From positions 1 to 10,213 of the forward strand of contig JAEDMD010000059.1 in assembly GCA_016303195.1 (NCBI GenBank): a DNA stretch of 10,213 bases, written 5' to 3'. Of the stretch, positions 5,864 through 10,213 are shown in pieces. Every line of letters begins with the position of its first letter. Position 1 is the stretch's first letter. The position numbers and the translations under genes are program-made. Below the pieces are notes generated by a model. It was not told where the DNA came from. It saw only the letters and a list, made by a program, of their open reading frames with translations, and ran no database searches. The DNA comes from Oscillospiraceae bacterium (GTDB lineage: Bacteria > Bacillota > Clostridia > Oscillospirales > Ruminococcaceae).

Positions 5864-7897
5864 TCAAAGTATTCCACGGTAATACAGGGCACGTGTGATA
5901 TTTCCCGCAGGTTTCATGCCTGAAAGCACATCTTCCGTCTGCTCCGCATTTTCATCATGGAGCATCACAAGTCCGTAGGAAATATTCTTTATTTCTTCAA
6001 GTCTGTCCTGCATATAAAGTATGTCCGGATTCAGCACTTCCTTGCTGTCCGCATTGCAGACAACAGGCAGAGTACGTCCTGTTCTGTCGATAAGATGTCC
6101 GGTACACTTGTCACAGCTTCCGACTTCATTTTTTATCGGGCAGTTGCGTGTGAGCATAAGCGGAAGTCTGCCGTAGATGACTGCTCCAAGCGGAAGATGA
6201 GTTCTCACATTTGAAAGCTGTTCGAGAGTGGCCTCGAATGAGAAAACGCAGTCCTCCAGCCCGATGTCATGCAGATATTCGGCGCTGTACGAATTATAGA
6301 CATTCAGCGTGAAACTGCCGTGGAGCTTCATTCCGAAAGTCTTTCCGAGAGCGATATGGTCGGGAGTATGACAATAGAGCCTGTCGAATCCCATAGCTTT
6401 CATTTCCTCCAGACGGGCAGTGAGAGCCTTTTCATCAGTGATGAACCTCGGAGGTGAGAGAATGGCTTTATCACGGGGAATATCAGGCGTTTCGCCGCAC
6501 CACAGCTTATAGTCTGCGATCACATACTGAGCATATCCGAGAGCCGCCTGAGCCTGCTGAGCAGTTCGGCAGAAAACTCTTACGGGCAGTTCGTTTTCAC
6601 ATCTCTGCACTCTTGCCTGAGGCAGAGAAGGCTTATATCCGCTGATGGTATAAGACGGGGTGTTCCGCATTATATAGCTGTTTGTCAGCTTTTCACAAAG
6701 TTCACGGCGAAGCTCATTCAGTTTGCCCGCAGGTACAAAAAGTCCGTCGTCGATATCAGCAGTCAATTCACCGAAAGTAAAAATAGTATCTCCCAGCTTT
6801 GAGAGCTGTTTTTCGAGAGCGGAAGTGTCCGTAGGGCGGTTCATGGCCTTGTCGGGGATATCTCCTGTGACCTTTTCGCAGATATCTCCGCAATTGCCTG
6901 AGATCTCCAATGCCTGTCCGCTTTTCATGGTGACATGGATGTCAACGGGACAGACCTTCCGTTCAAAACGGTAATACTCGTGTATTTTCGGGATAAGGCT
7001 TTGCGCCGCAGTAACATCCTCTTTTTCACGGATACCGAACATATCCTGACGTTTTCCCGTAAAATAGCCGTCAGTGAATCCTCCACGGGAGAATATGCCT
7101 TTGAGCAGAGCCATATCGGGAGTTTGTCCGCTGAGAGCGTTTTTCAGTTCGTGAACAGCCGAAGCAGTGTATTCGGGCCGCTTCATGCGTCCCTCTATTT
7201 TAAATGAGTCAACGCCCATTTCTGCCAGTTCACAGGCTTTCGGGAGCAGGGAAAGGTCTTTCAGCGACAGAGCGGCGCTGTTTTTTCTGCCGACAGCCGA
7301 ATAAGGCAGACGGCAGGCCTGTCCGCATCTTCCACGGTTAGCGGAGCGTGAACCCATAATTGCCGACATATAGCACTGTCCCGAAACCGACATACACAGA
7401 GCGCCGTGAACGAAAACCTCCGTTTCGATATCTTTGGCGCAGATATCGGCGAGAACATCCCTGTCACATTCACGTGACGGCACAACTCTTGCATAGCCCA
7501 GTTCCGACAGCAGACCTGCGCCCGAAGAAGTATGCACTGACATCTGAGTAGAACCGTGGATAACTGCATCGGGAACGGCATTCCTTATAATTTCCGCACA
7601 TCCCCAGTCCTGCACGATAAAAGCATCCACGCCGACAGAAGCGGCATATTTTATATATTCGCAGAAATCCTTTGCTTCGTCGTCGGAAATGACAGTATTT
7701 ACAGCAAGATCCAGCTTAGCGCCGTACTTATGGCACAGCCTGACCGCATCCGCAAGCTCCTCGTCTGAGAAATTGTCGGCGCTGTTACGGGCAGAGAATC
7801 GCTTTCCGCCGATGTAAACAGCATCCGCACCCGAACGCAGAGCGGCAGAGAGAGTCTCAGGGCTTCCCGCAGGAGCGAGGACTTCGGGAGACTTCAT
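5864..7897 (-). CDS. U32-family protein with DUF3656, RlhA-like (rRNA hydroxylation) or 'collagenase-like peptidase'
   Basis: A 677-residue protein, close to the length of E. coli RlhA (YdcP), which is required for 5-hydroxycytidine in 23S rRNA. The N-terminal U32 core begins with PEVLAPAGSPETLSAALRSGADAVYIGG. It carries the signature around 166-199 with cysteines 168, 175, 191 and 195 (ALCMSVSGQCYMS, then NRGRCGQACRLPY), thought to hold an iron-sulfur cluster. A middle region (about 310-405) fits DUF3656, and the C-terminal half has a further conserved CPIK plus CDKC cluster (586-598) and a DRTGRTLPV stretch. Databases often call such proteins peptidases, but an RNA-modification role is better supported for this architecture. 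Its ATG overlaps the zapA stop as TAATG, so the two are translationally coupled. The RlhA role is inferred from the family, so no gene symbol is given. Confidence 0.88.
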   Translation of the reverse strand: MKSPEVLAPAGSPETLSAALRSGADAVYIGGKRFSARNSADNFSDEELADAVRLCHKYGAKLDLAVNTVISDDEAKDFCEYIKYAASVGVDAFIVQDWGCAEIIRNAVPDAVIHGSTQMSVHTSSGAGLLSELGYARVVPSRECDRDVLADICAKDIETEVFVHGALCMSVSGQCYMSAIMGSRSANRGRCGQACRLPYSAVGRKNSAALSLKDLSLLPKACELAEMGVDSFKIEGRMKRPEYTASAVHELKNALSGQTPDMALLKGIFSRGGFTDGYFTGKRQDMFGIREKEDVTAAQSLIPKIHEYYRFERKVCPVDIHVTMKSGQALEISGNCGDICEKVTGDIPDKAMNRPTDTSALEKQLSKLGDTIFTFGELTADIDDGLFVPAGKLNELRRELCEKLTNSYIMRNTPSYTISGYKPSLPQARVQRCENELPVRVFCRTAQQAQAALGYAQYVIADYKLWCGETPDIPRDKAILSPPRFITDEKALTARLEEMKAMGFDRLYCHTPDHIALGKTFGMKLHGSFTLNVYNSYSAEYLHDIGLEDCVFSFEATLEQLSNVRTHLPLGAVIYGRLPLMLTRNCPIKNEVGSCDKCTGHLIDRTGRTLPVVCNADSKEVLNPDILYMQDRLEEIKNISYGLVMLHDENAEQTEDVLSGMKPAGNITRALYYRGIL

Positions 7898-8262
7898 TAT
7901 ATGCTGTCCTTGAGCTGTTTGAGCTTGACCATATTTTCAAGCTGAACGATCTTGGATTTGAGAACTTCGATCTCTTTCTGAGCGGCATCACGTTCGATAC
8001 GGACTCTGCCTGCTTCGTCAACATATTCTTTTGACTGGTTGCGGATGTTATCGAGGCGCTGATTAGCCTGATTAACGTCGTCGAGGAGGCTGAGAGCCAC
8101 CATGATCGAAGCGGTATAAGGAGAGAATCCTCCGCCTGAATTTGTGATATCATTTATTCTTGCCTCTAAAGCTCTTGCGAGAGCGTATACATAATTAGGC
8201 GAAGAAGCGGTTTTGATCTTGTATTCCTTTCCGCAAATAATAACTTTAACTTCATTAAGCAT
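7897..8262 (-). CDS. zapA: Cell division protein ZapA
   Basis: ZapA binds and bundles FtsZ filaments at midcell. The 121-residue protein has the typical N-terminal globular part (NEVKVIICGKEYKIKTASSPNYVYALARALEARI), a middle helix with ASIMVALSLLDD, and a long C-terminal coiled coil (about 61-115). An open frame extends back to 8316, but its first 18 codons run through a hairpin in the leader. Two ATGs are possible (8266-8268 and 8260-8262). The AGGG at 8271-8274 is two bases from the first and eight from the second, so the second is chosen. First gene after the promoter at 8322, and it overlaps the U32 gene by one base. Confidence 0.88.
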   Translation of the reverse strand: MLNEVKVIICGKEYKIKTASSPNYVYALARALEARINDITNSGGGFSPYTASIMVALSLLDDVNQANQRLDNIRNQSKEYVDEAGRVRIERDAAQKEIEVLKSKIVQLENMVKLKQLKDSI

Positions 8263-8283
8263 TTGCATTTCCCTTTCTGTGCA

Positions 8284-8302
8284 GAACCCATCAAACGGGT
8301 TC
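8284..8302 (-). promoter_or_regulatory. Hairpin in the zapA leader
   Basis: GAACCC and GGGTTC form a perfect 6-base stem around a 7-base loop between the predicted promoter and the zapA ribosome binding site, about 10 bases upstream of the AAAGGG. It could stabilise the mRNA, tune translation or be an operator half-site pair. The 7-base spacer does not fit a Gram-positive LexA box (GAAC-N4-GTTC). Confidence 0.4.
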
Positions 8303-8321
8303 ACATTAAACACCACATTAC

Positions 8322-8351
8322 ATTATACTACAAAAATTATGATAATGGAAG
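8322..8351 (-). promoter_or_regulatory. Probable sigma-A promoter for zapA
   Basis: On the minus strand a perfect TATAAT (8322-8327) stands about 60 bases before the zapA start. The upstream hexamer at 17 to 18 bases distance is weak (TTCCAT or CTTCCA, around 8345-8351), within AT-rich DNA. The position fits a transcript start near 8315 for the zapA-U32-dut-mre series. No clear terminator is seen between the dockerin gene stop (8374) and this site. Confidence 0.55.
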
Positions 8352-8373
8352 TGTTTTTTAAAATTAACATATT

Positions 8374-10032
8374 TTATTTTATTAAAGGCCAGTATTTGCT
8401 TGATTTGCAGGCTGTTTCGGTCACTGACCATGGAGTGTATCCTGTAATATAATTCTTCTGGATCGTATTGAGTATAAATAACTCAACATCAGACTCATTC
8501 CGGTAAGTGTAAGGAGTGAAAGTGATATTTTCTGCTGTATCAGCAAGAACATTGAGGTAATTTTTTGTGCCGAATGTATCCACAGAACCGATAGCCGTGA
8601 GACTTGGGTTTTTAACTATCTCTGATACTGCTTCCTTGTTGTTCGGCAGATAATATATATCATTTTCAGCGGTTTTGAGTGTATTTTTCTTGTCGAGGCA
8701 TGAGCTTCTTATAAATGAAGCGCAGTCATCGGCATTATCGGTGGCAGGATTTACAACAGTATATATACCGCCCCAATAGAAGGCTTCAGGTCCCTGTATC
8801 AGTTCCCACTGTCCCGGTGTATTTTCGGAGGCGAGGCTCAGGTATCCGTTAAGTCCCCATGACGGTACAAAATATCCCATGACCTTATCCTGTAATCCGT
8901 TGTTTATCCATTCATCAGACCACTGACCGTTTTTAGTGACACCGCCGCAGTCCCATAAAGTCTTGGCATAATCAGCAAAAGCTCTTGCATCGGCTGTTAA
9001 ATTTTCATCCTTATCGACCATTCTGTGTGACATACGATAAGCCTGATACATACCGCCGACAGTATCCGCAAGGGCGAGATTTCCATTTGTTTTTTCAGAT
9101 ACTTTCTGTGCTGTTGAGACAAAATCGTCCCAGTTGCCTACTGCTGACTGCATTTCGGACGGCGATTTTATGCCGAGATAATATTCGGCAAGATCAGTCC
9201 TGTAAGCAAAACCTCCCGGACAGATAAATGGAGCGACTGCCTTTCTGACTCCGTTTTTGTTATGTCCGATTTTGTCGGCAAATTCATATGTCTGAGCGAG
9301 ATCCTCATCGGTAAATCCGAGATCCGAAAGGGGAGCGGTGCGTTTGTCATCGTTGATATATTTATTCATCCACTCGCTTTCACAGTAGTAAACATCCATA
9401 TCTTCGCCCGATGCGAACATCTGGTCGTAGTGTTCAGCCGCCTCTCCTCCGCCTACGCCAAAGTTTACAATATTCAGTCCTGCGCCCGAAGGAGTTCTGA
9501 ACATAGGGGAATCAGGATGATGAATACGGTCATAGCGGTAAGTCTGTGAAGAAAAGTAGTCAACTAAATCCCTATCGGAAACATCCAGCCATGTGCTGAT
9601 AAGTCTCGGATATTCATCTGCATTCCACACAGCAACGGTAAAGGTATCACCGCCGCTTTTCAGCTTGTTTGCAGGGGTGTCGTTCTGCTTATCAATGAAT
9701 TGTTCGAGAGTTGTTCCGTCATGATTTGCAGAAATATATGCATAATATGAAAGGACAGCAGATGCATCAACACCGTCGATCACACCGTTTCCGTCTACAT
9801 CGCCCGAACGGAGTTCAGGAGTTGTTCCGTCGTGATTTGTGGAAATCTGTGCATAATATGAAAGGATAGTGGATGCATCAACACCGTCGATCACACCGTT
9901 TCCGTCTACATCGCCCAAAGGATTTTCAAGAGCGAATGCTTTATCATTATTAAGGTTGTTCATTGACAGTGTGACAGCAGTTCCTGCGAAGCATAAAGTT
10001 GATACAGCGGCACATATTTTGTTAATATTCAT
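8374..10032 (-). CDS. Secreted dockerin-bearing extracellular solute-binding protein (family 1 type)
   Basis: A 552-residue exported protein. The N-terminus has a signal peptide with a likely signal peptidase I cut after AFA (34). There is no lipobox, as the only early cysteines (7, 14) lack the L-x-[GAS] context. Residues 39-113 form a dockerin of two 37-residue repeats, each with a full calcium loop (D41, D43, N45, D49, D52 and D78, D80, N82, D86, D89) and a following SYYA helix. From about 129 to the end it resembles ABC-transporter binding proteins for sugars or similar solutes: it starts with TFTVAVWNADEY, and has the segment AVAPFICPGGFAYRTDLAEYYLGI and the WGGIYTVVNPATDNADDCASFI region. 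Dockerins bind cohesins on scaffolds, so it may be held at the surface by a cohesin in place of a lipid. No permease gene is visible nearby. ATG with AAAGGAGG upstream, 58 bases after lexA. The ligand is unknown. Confidence 0.85.
   Translation of the reverse strand: MNINKICAAVSTLCFAGTAVTLSMNNLNNDKAFALENPLGDVDGNGVIDGVDASTILSYYAQISTNHDGTTPELRSGDVDGNGVIDGVDASAVLSYYAYISANHDGTTLEQFIDKQNDTPANKLKSGGDTFTVAVWNADEYPRLISTWLDVSDRDLVDYFSSQTYRYDRIHHPDSPMFRTPSGAGLNIVNFGVGGGEAAEHYDQMFASGEDMDVYYCESEWMNKYINDDKRTAPLSDLGFTDEDLAQTYEFADKIGHNKNGVRKAVAPFICPGGFAYRTDLAEYYLGIKSPSEMQSAVGNWDDFVSTAQKVSEKTNGNLALADTVGGMYQAYRMSHRMVDKDENLTADARAFADYAKTLWDCGGVTKNGQWSDEWINNGLQDKVMGYFVPSWGLNGYLSLASENTPGQWELIQGPEAFYWGGIYTVVNPATDNADDCASFIRSSCLDKKNTLKTAENDIYYLPNNKEAVSEIVKNPSLTAIGSVDTFGTKNYLNVLADTAENITFTPYTYRNESDVELFILNTIQKNYITGYTPWSVTETACKSSKYWPLIK
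9710..9916 (-). repeat. 111-base tandem duplication encoding the dockerin repeats
   Basis: Two copies with a period of 111 bases (37 codons), 9710-9805 and 9821-9916. Bases 9761-9805 and 9872-9916 are identical over 45 positions, including third codon positions, while the rest differs at scattered sites. They encode the two calcium-binding dockerin segments. The nucleotide identity points to recent duplication or gene conversion within the gene. Confidence 0.85.
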
Positions 10033-10090
10033 GGGTGAATACCTCCTTTATTTTCAATATTTCCTTGCTTTAATAACTTTAGTATTTACA

Positions 10091-10213
10091 TCAATAATAG
10101 CGTTTCAGACCGATAACTTTTCCGAGAACTTCCACTTCATCAAGTATGATAGGTTCCATTGTGTCATTTTCAGGCTGGAGACGAAAATGCCCGTCTTCCT
10201 TGTAAAAAGTCTT
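10091..10213 (-). CDS. lexA: LexA repressor, C-terminal end (partial)
   Basis: The last 40 codons of a gene that continues past the right edge. The peptide begins [16 protein letters not shown] and ends [10 protein letters not shown] before TGA. This matches the end of LexA, the SOS-response repressor with an S24-type self-cleaving domain. The first lysine lies where the catalytic Lys of the Ser-Lys dyad sits, and the LQPEN and M-x-P-I stretches follow as in LexA. Other S24 repressors share this fold, but the full pattern favours LexA. The DNA-binding domain is outside the window. The dockerin gene follows after 58 bases with no clear terminator between, so read-through is possible. Confidence 0.82.
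   Translation of the reverse strand, partial: KTFYKEDGHFRLQPENDTMEPIILDEVEVLGKVIGLKRYY

Noticed and set aside
8341..8376. Intrinsic terminator after the dockerin gene
   Set aside because: The region is AT-rich but has no GC-containing stem before a T-run on the minus strand, so I cannot support one.
9710..9916. Possible CRISPR array or mobile repeat
   Set aside because: There are only two copies, with no short spacers, and both are in frame inside a gene where they encode dockerin calcium loops.

Overview
The window reads as a chromosomal segment of a Gram-positive gut or rumen Clostridium relative, most likely Oscillospiraceae and Ruminococcus-like. The grounds are strong AGGAGG-type ribosome binding sites, low-to-medium GC, a dockerin of the Ruminococcaceae style (two DVDGNGVIDGVDAS calcium loops followed by SYYA), and a DUF4321 protein next to mre genes. 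The species cannot be fixed from the sequence alone. Every convincing gene lies on the minus strand, so in transcription order the window runs from right to left.

Right end (10213 to about 8374): the last 40 codons of lexA, then a secreted dockerin-bearing solute-binding protein. Middle (8351 to 5366): a promoter, then zapA (cell division), a U32-family protein with the RlhA architecture that overlaps zapA as TAATG, and dut (dUTPase). Left half (5332 to 271): a small DUF4321 membrane protein, then the rod-shape block mreB-mreC-mreD-mrdA (PBP2), packed with gaps of 11 to about 90 bases or short overlaps. This is a compact division, cell-wall elongation and nucleotide/RNA housekeeping cluster. 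The far left end (1 to 270) has no gene. It holds two GC-rich hairpins and a 136-base near-perfect palindrome that probably also ends the mrdA transcript.

MreB filaments, MreC, MreD and PBP2 would form the elongasome that places lateral-wall peptidoglycan. ZapA stabilises the FtsZ ring. Dut removes dUTP. The U32 protein probably modifies RNA.

The most notable observation is that mreC is broken near its 3' end. The in-frame product stops early, while a classic MreC C-terminus (LSSVYVITDF...) sits in another frame and ends exactly on the mreD start codon, which points to a small deletion or an assembly error. Other points: a solute-binding protein that carries a dockerin in place of a lipid anchor, a Thr-rich tail on PBP2, and two long palindromes flanking the mre block. 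I see no clear new defence or mobile system.
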